Part shown: one piece after another, positions 6,317-12,483 of the stretch
Layout: every line of letters begins with the position of its first letter
How positions within the stretch are numbered: position 1 is the first letter of the stretch
DNA from: JANWYT01 sp034432435
GTDB taxonomy: Bacteria > Chloroflexota > Anaerolineae > Aggregatilineales > Phototrophicaceae
Assembly (NCBI GenBank): GCA_034432435.1
Contig: DAOUBS010000097.1
Location: forward strand, 1 to 15,187
Length of the DNA stretch: 15,187 bases
Direction: 5' to 3'
Program-made: the position numbers and the translations under genes
The notes under the pieces: generated by a model
The model's input: only the letters and a program-made list of their open reading frames with translations
Told to the model about the DNA's origin: nothing
The model's database searches: none

Positions 6317-8005
6317 CTATTTGAAGATCAGTTTTTCGTCGCACACGTAAACGACATCACCCACTGAGAGCCGATAGGGGGCGGTCAGGCGTTCCCCGCC
6401 GACGAGCGTGCCGTTTGTGCTGCCGAGATCTTCGATCCACAAGCTGTCACCATCGCGTCGAATCTGCGAGTGAAAGCGCGACACTCCAGATTCTTCGATC
6501 ACGATCTCATTGTGGATAGCACGCCCGATGCGTATCACGTCACCGGTCAGCGGGAACTCACGCCCTCGCCACTCGACCACAGTAGGCGGCGTGTTGGGGA
6601 GCACAGCACGTGGCTGTGGCGGCGGCAGGGTCACCCCTTCCAACGCACGCAGGCGCGTTGAGGGGTATGTCAGATAGGATGCAGCGGGCGAGTTAGAAGG
6701 TGACGACGACGCGTTGTCGCGCTCGTTCTCGCGCAGGCGCAGCAGCACCGTCTGCTGATGCCGACTTTGCATCGTGTAATAGGCTTGGGTTGAAAGGGTC
6801 TTGCGTGAATATTCGTCGTAGGCGACCTCGCCACGCAGCAGCGCGTCCGCCTGCACGAGCAGCGCACGCTGCTCCTCCTGAAGCTGATCGTTCGTGATCG
6901 GAGCCTGCGCGATTTCCGCCGCGACCGCCTTCAACACACGCGACGCCTCGTCAAACTGCCCACGATCGGCATGCTGAACCGCCTCTTGACGCGCATTGGC
7001 CGCTTGCAGCAGCAGCACCGCCTGCGTCACCTGTGCTTGCTCGGGCGCAGGAACCATCTCCGACGAGGTCATGTTCACTTGCACGCCGATTTCATTTTCT
7101 CGATGAGCGATGCCGTCGGCGGTCAGCTCATCGTAGGCAAAGTGAACGGTAGCGATCTGCTGCGGCTCAAGCACAGCCAGAGACGGGATGACTAGCTCTA
7201 GCACGAGCGTTTTGACCTCGCCGCTGTAGAGATCACCGAGGCGGTAGGTGCGCGCCATCGCCCCCTCTTTGACGGGGTAGGCGTTCAACTGGCGCACCTC
7301 TTTAACCTGATCGGTAAATGTGATACGAACTGCCAGATTCTGGAGCGCCAAGCGCATCAGGCCGCTCAACTCTTCGTTGAAGATCTCCGGCGTGACCTCG
7401 GGGCTTTCGATGAAGTAGAACGCCCCACCGCCCGCGCTGGCGATCTCCATGAGCAGGTCTTCGTTGAAGTCGCTGCCGAGGCCCATCGTGGTGGTCGTGA
7501 TGCCCTCTTCGTATTTCTGCCGAGCAATCGCCACAAGCTGCGACCGGTCGGTAATGCCACGGTTGGCCAAGCCATCACTCAGCAAGATGACACGGTTCAG
7601 CGATGTTGCGGTGTAGTTTTGGCGAACATGCTGACAGCCCTCCAACCAGCCGCCGCTCAGGTTGGTTGTGCCGCGCGGTTTGATGGTGTCAACCTGCTGT
7701 GAGAGCACGTCCTTGTCCGTCACGTGCTGCGGCTCAAACAAGGTTTCGACCTTGTCGTTGTACAAGACCACTGAGAGGGTGTCCTCGCGGCTGAGGTGCT
7801 GAATGAGGAACTGCGCGGCTTGGCGCGTGTAGTCTAACTTCGCTCCAGCCATCGAGCCGCTACGATCCAACACAAGGCTGAGGTTCAACGGTCGCCGACT
7901 GGCAGTAGGTACGTCGCCGGTTGCGGTAACACGCGCCATGAGATACAGCTTTTGGGCGCGCTGCACAGTCAGCACATCATAATCAACCGAAGCCTTGGCT
8001 TGCAT
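6317..8005 (-). CDS. VWA domain and FHA domain protein
   Basis: The 562-aa product joins two interaction modules. The von Willebrand factor A domain spans about 40-220, with an intact MIDAS: DRSGS (Asp47, Ser49, Ser51), RGTTN (Thr113/114) and LLSDG (Asp144). A beta-rich segment and a helical region (about 330-440, rich in Gln, Glu and Ala) follow, then a low-complexity Ser/Pro/Asn linker (about 430-475). A C-terminal FHA domain (about 477-562) shows IRIGRA with Arg495, SRFH (509-512) and GSTNGT (528-533), the phosphothreonine-binding residues. No signal peptide is visible, so a cytosolic role is likely: metal-dependent protein binding plus recognition of phosphorylated partners. No Ser/Thr kinase or phosphatase lies in the window. 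The ATG is preceded by GTAGGGTGAG. Confidence 0.88.
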   Translation of the reverse strand: MQAKASVDYDVLTVQRAQKLYLMARVTATGDVPTASRRPLNLSLVLDRSGSMAGAKLDYTRQAAQFLIQHLSREDTLSVVLYNDKVETLFEPQHVTDKDVLSQQVDTIKPRGTTNLSGGWLEGCQHVRQNYTATSLNRVILLSDGLANRGITDRSQLVAIARQKYEEGITTTTMGLGSDFNEDLLMEIASAGGGAFYFIESPEVTPEIFNEELSGLMRLALQNLAVRITFTDQVKEVRQLNAYPVKEGAMARTYRLGDLYSGEVKTLVLELVIPSLAVLEPQQIATVHFAYDELTADGIAHRENEIGVQVNMTSSEMVPAPEQAQVTQAVLLLQAANARQEAVQHADRGQFDEASRVLKAVAAEIAQAPITNDQLQEEQRALLVQADALLRGEVAYDEYSRKTLSTQAYYTMQSRHQQTVLLRLRENERDNASSSPSNSPAASYLTYPSTRLRALEGVTLPPPQPRAVLPNTPPTVVEWRGREFPLTGDVIRIGRAIHNEIVIEESGVSRFHSQIRRDGDSLWIEDLGSTNGTLVGGERLTAPYRLSVGDVVYVCDEKLIFK

Positions 8006-8042
8006 CTTGACTCACCCTACATGCAAAACATCTTGCCATTGG

Positions 8043-8048
8043 ATTGTA
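8043..8048 (-). promoter_or_regulatory. Possible -10 box for VWA-FHA gene
   Basis: TACAAT on the minus strand (five of six matches to TATAAT) lies 37 bp upstream of the VWA-FHA ATG. The -35 region is poor, so this is only a candidate. Confidence 0.3.
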
Positions 8049-8093
8049 ACACAGCCTGCACGTTTAGAGGGGATTTTCATGTGATGCGCCCTG

Positions 8094-8792
8094 TTAATCG
8101 CCCGCCACTTCACCCCCCACCAGACGCCCGTCCACCAGCGTCAACACTCGATCGGTGCGCTCAGCTAATTCGCGGCTGTGGGTCACCAGCACAATCGTCG
8201 TGCCGACTTCGCGTCGGATGCGCTCCAGCGCGTTGAGGACGGTCTCGCTGGCGGCGCTGTCGAGGTTGCCGGTCGGCTCATCGGCCAGCAGCAGCGGCGG
8301 ATCGTTGGCCAGCGCACGGGCAATCGCTACTCGCTGCTGCTGCCCACCGGAAAGCTGCGACGGCAGATGATGCATACGGTCACCAAGGCCAAGCAGGCGC
8401 AGCAGTTCCCGCGCGCGCTGCATCGGCGGGTACTGCGGCTTGCGCGCGAACTCAATCGGTAGCGCGACGTTTTCCAGTGCGTTCAGCGTCGGGATCAAGT
8501 TAAAGAATTGAAAGATGAAGCCGATCTTCTCGTTGCGGATTTCAGTCAAGCGGTCTTCGTTCATGCGGCTGATGTCGACGCCGTCGATCAGCACGTGGCC
8601 GCGCGTCGGCACGTCCAGCCCGCCGATAAGCCCCAAGAGGGTGCTCTTGCCGCTGCCAGATGGCCCAACGATGCCGACCATCTCCCCACGCTGAACGCGA
8701 AACGATATTCCCTGCAAGACATGAATCACGTTCGACCCCATCTTGAGGTCTTTGCTTACGTTCTGCACTTCAATGACGGCACGAGTTGACAT
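8094..8792 (-). CDS. ABC transporter ATP-binding protein, LolD/MacB type
   Basis: Starting at the ATG at 8792, the product is 232 aa, typical for this family. Walker A is GPSGSGKST (43-51), the Q-loop region is FIFQFFNLIP (92-101), the signature is LSGGQQQR (147-154), Walker B runs into LLLADEPTGNLD (about 167-178), and the H-loop is His205. ATP-binding proteins of this type energise FtsX/MacB/LolE-like permeases that export or extract lipoproteins, peptides or drugs. No permease or adaptor accompanies it here, so its partner must be elsewhere. An upstream in-frame ATG at 8828 would add 12 residues but would place coding sequence through a terminator hairpin, so I prefer 8792. GGGGG in the hairpin's 3' arm may serve as a weak Shine-Dalgarno. 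Confidence 0.88.
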   Translation of the reverse strand: MSTRAVIEVQNVSKDLKMGSNVIHVLQGISFRVQRGEMVGIVGPSGSGKSTLLGLIGGLDVPTRGHVLIDGVDISRMNEDRLTEIRNEKIGFIFQFFNLIPTLNALENVALPIEFARKPQYPPMQRARELLRLLGLGDRMHHLPSQLSGGQQQRVAIARALANDPPLLLADEPTGNLDSAASETVLNALERIRREVGTTIVLVTHSRELAERTDRVLTLVDGRLVGGEVAGD

Positions 8793-8794
8793 GC

Positions 8795-8826
8795 AAAAGC
8801 CCCCATCAGACGGCGCATCCGGGGGC
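8795..8826 (-). terminator. Intrinsic terminator after the CBS gene pair
   Basis: On the minus strand GCCCCC (8821-8826) pairs with GGGGGC (8799-8804) and is followed directly by TTTT (8795-8798). It lies 22 bp after the second CBS gene and ends 3 bp before the preferred ABC ATPase start. Confidence 0.65.
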
Positions 8827-8847
8827 ATTGTACCACAAGGAGTTGCA

Positions 8848-9333
8848 TCAGTAATCGTTTAACCCGCGCGCCATATCGCTCAGGTTGTCGGGGAAGCGTT
8901 TCGACTGCGAGACGAGATAAGGATTGATGCGATCCATCTGAATGTATGCCATTAGAACGTCGCTGCGAGTGATGATCCCTACCAGCGTCTCATCACGCAT
9001 CACCGGCAGGCAGCCGATCTGATGCAGCAGCATCAGCCGTGCGGCCTCTTGCGTGCTGGACAAATCCGAGATGGTGATCGGCGCGGTCGTCATCACATCG
9101 CGCACGATAATCCGTTCCACCACCTCATGCTGCCAATAAGCACGCTCAGTGAACGGTTTTTGCAGCGCCCGACGGCAGTCACGATCGCTCAAAATGCCGA
9201 TCAGATGCCTGCCGCTGCTCAGAACTGGCAAGTGATGGATCGCATGCTGATCCATCTTTTCCAAAGCGGCCAGCAGCGTCTCATCAACCATTACTGTGAT
9301 AGGATTGGCAGTCATCAGATCGGAGACGTTCAT
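8848..9333 (-). CDS. Tandem CBS-domain protein (second of pair)
   Basis: The 161-aa product consists of two CBS domains with little else. The first spans about 5-60, starting at VSDLMTANPITVMVDETLLAALEKM and ending in GILSDRDCRRAL. The second spans about 75-130, starting at VRDVMTTAPITISDLSSTQEAARLM and ending in GIITRSDVLMAYI. Paired CBS domains form a Bateman module that binds adenine nucleotides or related ligands and often acts as an energy or redox sensor. No catalytic partner is fused. The closest functional analogy is the stand-alone protein Hrp1 of the mycobacterial dormancy regulon, which is an inference from architecture and context. It starts 14 bp after the first CBS gene and has only a weak GAG-type Shine-Dalgarno, so it depends on the same transcript. 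An intrinsic terminator follows. Confidence 0.87.
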   Translation of the reverse strand: MNVSDLMTANPITVMVDETLLAALEKMDQHAIHHLPVLSSGRHLIGILSDRDCRRALQKPFTERAYWQHEVVERIIVRDVMTTAPITISDLSSTQEAARLMLLHQIGCLPVMRDETLVGIITRSDVLMAYIQMDRINPYLVSQSKRFPDNLSDMARGLNDY

Positions 9334-9347
9334 CTCACTCAGCCTAA

Positions 9348-9776
9348 CTAGGCCTTCGCCTGCTCAGTGGTCACCAGCATTCTGAAGATGTCAGACTCAG
9401 TAATGATGCCGACCAATGCGCCATTTTCCATCACCGGCAGCCCGCTGATCTTGTGTTCCAGCATTAACCGTGCTGCTTCCAACACCGTCGTATCTGGTGA
9501 CAGCTTAATCACATTGGTCTTCATCACACGGTCAACCGTCAACTGCGCCCACAAGTAGTTTATCTCCCAGACGCTGAGGCTCGTGGCGATTGACGGGCTG
9601 GCTTCACGCACATCCCCTAGTGTGACGATCCCAAGCAAACGACCATCCTTCACAACCGGCAGACGGCGGACTTTGCGCTCTTTCATCAGCCGGTAAGCTT
9701 CAGCAATTGGCGTTTTCGGGTCAACCGTCAACACATCTTTTGACATCCAATCTCTAACAAGCGCCTGTCCAGCCAT
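9348..9776 (-). CDS. Tandem CBS-domain protein (first of pair)
   Basis: The preferred start is the ATG at 9776, because GGAGG lies eight bases upstream. A GTG at 9785 would overlap that Shine-Dalgarno and can be set aside. The 142-aa product is a minimal Bateman module. CBS 1 spans about 7-60 (VRDWMSKDVLTVDP to GIVTLGDVREA) and CBS 2 about 80-135 (TVDRVMKTNVIKLSP to GIITESDIFRML). Such modules bind adenosine-containing ligands. It is the promoter-proximal gene of the CBS pair, and two regulatory-looking elements lie upstream. One is the palindrome at 9855-9868 shared with the USP gene. The other is the sequence at 9822-9840 shared with the histidine kinase upstream region. This context ties it to the neighbouring two-component system. 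Confidence 0.87.
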   Translation of the reverse strand: MAGQALVRDWMSKDVLTVDPKTPIAEAYRLMKERKVRRLPVVKDGRLLGIVTLGDVREASPSIATSLSVWEINYLWAQLTVDRVMKTNVIKLSPDTTVLEAARLMLEHKISGLPVMENGALVGIITESDIFRMLVTTEQAKA

Positions 9777-9821
9777 AGTGCTCACCTCCGTTACAGCTTT
9801 GCTCTATGCTGTCAGTGTATG

Positions 9822-9840
9822 CCGAGTTGGTCTATCTGCG
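9822..9840. promoter_or_regulatory. Shared upstream element, copy 1 (CBS genes)
   Basis: CCGAGTTGGTCTATCTGCG on the plus strand recurs with one substitution and one inserted base at 11064-11083, upstream of the histidine kinase. It lies 46 bp upstream of the CBS ATG. It may be a regulator site or shared promoter sequence. Confidence 0.45.
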
Positions 9841-9854
9841 GTCACTATCCAGTG

Positions 9855-9868
9855 GTGATAAATGTCAT
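9855..9868. promoter_or_regulatory. DosR-box-like palindrome, copy 1 (CBS genes)
   Basis: GTGATAAATGTCAT matches the USP-upstream GTGACATATGTCAT at 12 of 14 positions. It overlaps the stop codon of the histidine kinase gene and is about 79 bp upstream of the CBS ATG. The dyad is imperfect here (GAT-N4-GTC). Confidence 0.45.
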
Positions 9869-11016
9869 GAATTGAGGGGGGCGTTGGGAACCACGATCAA
9901 AACATGTGTCCCTTTGCCCGGGGCGCTGTCGATGACGATCGAGCCGCCCATCGCTTGAGCGCGCTGGTGCATGTTCATCAACCCCATGCCGCCTTTGCCT
10001 TGTTCAGCTTGATCACCCGTGTAGTCCAAGTCAAACCCACGTCCATCATCGTAAATGTTGATCAAGATTCGATTGCTCACCACCTCCGCGAAGAGTTGAA
10101 TGCGGGACGGGTTGGCGTGCCGCGCGGCGTTGCTCACGGCTTCACGCACCATCAACGCCAGCGAATCGATGTGCTCCGTTGGCATGTTGAGCGGCACTGG
10201 CGGCAGGTGCAGCTCCACAGCCACACTAGGCGATATGATCACCCGCTTGATCGCTTGTTCCAGCACAGCGCGCAGGTTATCAGCCGTGCGGCGCGTCATC
10301 AGCTGGCTGATGAAGCCTCGGATGTCCTCGATCACGTCGTCAAGGCTGTGGACAATCTCGCTCAGCGCTTCTTCCGACACGTCTGCCATGCCGCGCAGCG
10401 CGTTTACCTTCATCCCAATGCCATAAAGGGATTGAATGACCCCATCGTGCAGCGCCATACCGATCCGCTCACGCTCCTCAAGCAGTTGAATCTGGCGCGA
10501 CTGGTTGGCCACCTCTGCCCCAGAAATAGCGAGCGCCGCGTAGCTGGCCACTGTCTGGACGATGAGCTCATCAAACTCGTCGAACGGCTCGCCGTTGCGC
10601 TTGTCGCATAAGTAAAGCATGCCGTAGAGCTGCGTGCCTGCTTGCACCGGCACACCTAGAAACGAAGTCATCGGCGGGTGATGTGGCGGGAAACCGCTAG
10701 ATCGTTTATCTGACTGAATCGACGCCAAGCGAATCACGCGGCGCTCTTGCATGATCGCCCCAATCAGCCCGTGCCCTCTAGGCAGGTGGTCGATCATAGC
10801 GATTTCTTCCGGAGTCATCCCCGCCGTGCGAAAGTAACGCAGCCCGCCCTGACCATCCGGCACACCGAGCGCTGCGTACCGCGTGCCTGCTAGTTCCTTT
10901 GCGGCGTGTGCGATGCGATCCAATACCACGTGCAGCTCACGCGCCTCCGTCGTGTAAAGCATCGCCTGCGAGATCTCTTGCAGCCGCCGCAGAAAGCGTC
11001 CTAGCTCTGTTTCCAC
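9865..11016 (-). CDS. DosS/DevS-like GAF sensor histidine kinase
   Basis: The 383-aa soluble kinase has one GAF domain (about 24-165), a HisKA_3 domain with His190 in RIGMALHDGVIQSLYGIG, and a HATPase_c domain: N box REAVSNAARHA (291-301), G1 DDGRGFD (323-329), G2 KGGMGLMNMHQR. The GAF domain contains FPPHHPPMTSFLGVPV and LYLCDKRNGEPF, very close to what I recall of the heme-binding GAF-A of mycobacterial DosS. The His of HPPM (His113) and the Tyr of LYL (Tyr135) are 22 residues apart, as are His149 and Tyr171 of DosS. Heme-based gas or redox sensing is therefore plausible but unproven. It lacks the second GAF of DosS. The GTG start has AAGGAG nine bases upstream. The divergent regulator at 11225 is its probable partner. 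Confidence 0.87.
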   Translation of the reverse strand: METELGRFLRRLQEISQAMLYTTEARELHVVLDRIAHAAKELAGTRYAALGVPDGQGGLRYFRTAGMTPEEIAMIDHLPRGHGLIGAIMQERRVIRLASIQSDKRSSGFPPHHPPMTSFLGVPVQAGTQLYGMLYLCDKRNGEPFDEFDELIVQTVASYAALAISGAEVANQSRQIQLLEERERIGMALHDGVIQSLYGIGMKVNALRGMADVSEEALSEIVHSLDDVIEDIRGFISQLMTRRTADNLRAVLEQAIKRVIISPSVAVELHLPPVPLNMPTEHIDSLALMVREAVSNAARHANPSRIQLFAEVVSNRILINIYDDGRGFDLDYTGDQAEQGKGGMGLMNMHQRAQAMGGSIVIDSAPGKGTHVLIVVPNAPLNS

Positions 11017-11063
11017 GATGTTTAACTCCTTACCGTAAATATCTCGTCACTTTTTACGACCGA

Positions 11064-11083
11064 CCGAGTTGATCTATGCTGCG
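11064..11083. promoter_or_regulatory. Shared upstream element, copy 2 (histidine kinase)
   Basis: CCGAGTTGATCTATGCTGCG is the second copy of the element at 9822-9840. It lies 48 bp upstream of the kinase GTG in the divergent kinase/regulator intergenic region, a spacing close to that of copy 1 from its gene. Confidence 0.45.
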
Positions 11084-11178
11084 TAAAGGGGTGAGGGATA
11101 AGGCCCATAGCGTTTCAACTATCGACAGATTCGACGCTCTTAGGGCTATGTATCCTGCTAAAATTTGCAATTTCAAAT

Positions 11179-11184
11179 TATAAT
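11179..11184 (+). promoter_or_regulatory. Candidate -10 box for the response regulator
   Basis: A perfect TATAAT in an AT-rich setting would start transcription near 11191, 34 nt before the ATG. The -35 region (TGCTAA) is weak, which would suit an activated promoter. GAGGAAA at 11213-11219 is the Shine-Dalgarno. Confidence 0.4.
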
Positions 11185-11224
11185 ACATGCTTGTGCAAGA
11201 TAAATAAAAATCGAGGAAACGCGA

Positions 11225-11908
11225 ATGTCAAGCTCCATCACGCGCTTGTTGATTGCGGATGATCACGCTGTGGTAAGAGCGGGGTTGCGTGCATTGCTAG
11301 AGAAAAATGGGCGTTTCAAGGTCATCGCAGAAGCGTCTACAGGTGAAGAAGCAGTGCGATTGGCCCAACAGCATCAACCAGATGTTGCGGTGTTAGACAT
11401 CCGCATGCCCGGCATGTCCGGTATTGACGCTTGCAGCCGCATCGTGAAGAGCGTCCCCAACTGTCACGTCATCATCTTGACCTCTTACGCTGAGGATGAG
11501 TTGGTCATGGCCGCGATTCAGGCTGGGGCCTCAGGCTATGTCTTGAAGCGCATCGGAGACAATGAGCTAGTGCAGGCTATTGAGCGCGTGTCACGTGGAG
11601 AAGGCATCCTCGACCCAGCCATGACCAGCGCTGTGTTTGACCAAGTGCGCAAGGCCAACCAAACGCAAGTCGCCAGCGCCTTTGCCGACCTCACGCCACA
11701 GGAGCTGGTCGTGCTAGCCCATGTGGCAGAAGGCATGACGAACCGCCAGATTGCGGTGAAGCTCTTCCTCGGTGAAGGGACGGTGCGTAATTATGTGAGC
11801 AGCGTGCTGCAAAAGATTGGGGCGGCTAACCGAGCGGAAGCTGCTGCCTATGCGGTCAAGCACAACATCGGTGACTTGATCTCGCCAGACAGCAGCTCCG
11901 AACGCTGA
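11225..11908 (+). CDS. NarL/FixJ-family response regulator, DosR/DevR-like
   Basis: The 227-aa product is a two-domain transcription factor. The receiver domain (about 5-122) shows the acidic pair in ADDH (11-14), phospho-acceptor Asp58 in LDIRMPG, Thr86 in LTSYAEDE and Lys108 in GYVLK. The LuxR-type helix-turn-helix (about 160-220) contains LTPQELVVLAHVAEGMTNRQ and EGTVRNYVSSVLQKIG. Several stretches parallel mycobacterial DosR/DevR: LTSY..DE, AGASGYV.K, EG.TN.QIA, F L.E.TV.NYVS. DosR contacts DNA with Lys179, Lys182 and Asn183; the aligned residues here appear to be Gly, Arg and Asn. The gene is divergent from the DosS-like kinase, an unusual arrangement for a probable pair, and convergent with the USP gene 9 bp downstream. 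Confidence 0.9.
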   Translation: MSSSITRLLIADDHAVVRAGLRALLEKNGRFKVIAEASTGEEAVRLAQQHQPDVAVLDIRMPGMSGIDACSRIVKSVPNCHVIILTSYAEDELVMAAIQAGASGYVLKRIGDNELVQAIERVSRGEGILDPAMTSAVFDQVRKANQTQVASAFADLTPQELVVLAHVAEGMTNRQIAVKLFLGEGTVRNYVSSVLQKIGAANRAEAAAYAVKHNIGDLISPDSSSER

Positions 11909-11917
11909 AGGTAGAGC

Positions 11918-12394
11918 TTAGGACGCATTCTGTGCGGGGGCGGCTTTTTGCCGCTTGTTAGGCACTACGAGCACTGGGCAAGGCGTATCGTTCAGGACGC
12001 GGTTGGTCACACTTCCCATGAGCATCCGGTTCAGGCCAGTCCGTCCGTGTGTGGACATCACAATCGCATCGACTGCGTATTTGCGAGCGATACTAACAAT
12101 GGCTTCTTCCGGATAGCCAAGCTCGACAATTGTGTCGACAACAAAACCAGCGGAGGCCAAAGACGCCGCCTTGCCTTGCAGGTAGCGCTTGGTAAGATCA
12201 CGATGTTGCTCCAGCGTGGCCGGGTCAATCGTCTGGACTGGGGGCATATCAAACACAACTTGTGTTGGGAATGGCAGGTCTACCACACTCAGCAGGGTAA
12301 TGCGACCGCCCGGTTTTACAATCTCCCGCGCGTAGTCCAGCGCTTGCTCAGCCAATTGAGAACCATCCAATGGAACCAACAGATGATTCAACAT
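11918..12394 (-). CDS. Universal stress protein (UspA family)
   Basis: The 158-aa product is a single-domain universal stress protein of usual length. LLVPLDGSQLAEQAL (5-19) includes Asp10. The nucleotide-binding loop STHGRTGLNRMLMGSVTNRV (114-133) has the G-9x-GS spacing of ATP-binding USPs, with Ser114 in place of the first glycine. CPVLVVP (139-145) is the closing strand. The alanine-rich tail is variable in the family. USPs of this class are induced by starvation, hypoxia or respiratory arrest and are prominent in the mycobacterial DosR regulon. AAAGGA lies about nine bases upstream of the ATG. It has its own promoter with a palindrome next to the -35 box, and it converges on the response regulator gene. 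Confidence 0.92.
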   Translation of the reverse strand: MLNHLLVPLDGSQLAEQALDYAREIVKPGGRITLLSVVDLPFPTQVVFDMPPVQTIDPATLEQHRDLTKRYLQGKAASLASAGFVVDTIVELGYPEEAIVSIARKYAVDAIVMSTHGRTGLNRMLMGSVTNRVLNDTPCPVLVVPNKRQKAAPAQNAS

Positions 12395-12425
12395 GGGGGC
12401 ATCCTTTCTCCTACCTTCTACCCTC

Positions 12426-12454
12426 AGAATAGTCGCAATATCCCCATCTGTTGA
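12426..12454 (-). promoter_or_regulatory. Candidate USP promoter
   Basis: On the minus strand a -35 TCAACA (12449-12454; four of six matches) and a -10 TATTCT (12426-12431) are separated by 17 bp. Transcription would start near 12419, 25 nt before the ATG. The palindrome at 12455-12468 abuts the -35 box. Confidence 0.45.
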
Positions 12455-12468
12455 GTGACATATGTCAT
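12455..12468. promoter_or_regulatory. DosR-box-like palindrome, copy 2 (USP gene)
   Basis: GTGACATATGTCAT contains a perfect 12-bp dyad, TGACATATGTCA (12456-12467). Its GAC-N4-GTC core has the geometry of the mycobacterial DosR box core (GGGAC-N4-GTCCC). It is centred about 42 bp before the inferred transcription start, the usual place for an activator. A CRP/FNR-family site is an alternative reading. Confidence 0.5.
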
Positions 12469-12483
12469 CAAAATAGCCGCAGT

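Noticed and set aside
9777..9785. GTG start for the first CBS protein
   Set aside because: The GTG overlaps the GGAGG Shine-Dalgarno, which is ideally spaced for the ATG at 9776.
11104..11151. CATAGC ... GCTATG inverted repeat in the kinase/regulator intergenic region
   Set aside because: Only 6 bp pair across about 30 bp, and extending the arms gives mismatches, so it is compatible with chance.
11940..11954. GCGGC-TTTTT-GCCGC hairpin as a terminator for the response regulator
   Set aside because: The stem has only 5 bp, the T-run is in the loop rather than after the stem, and it lies inside the USP coding region (Lys/Gln/Ala tail).
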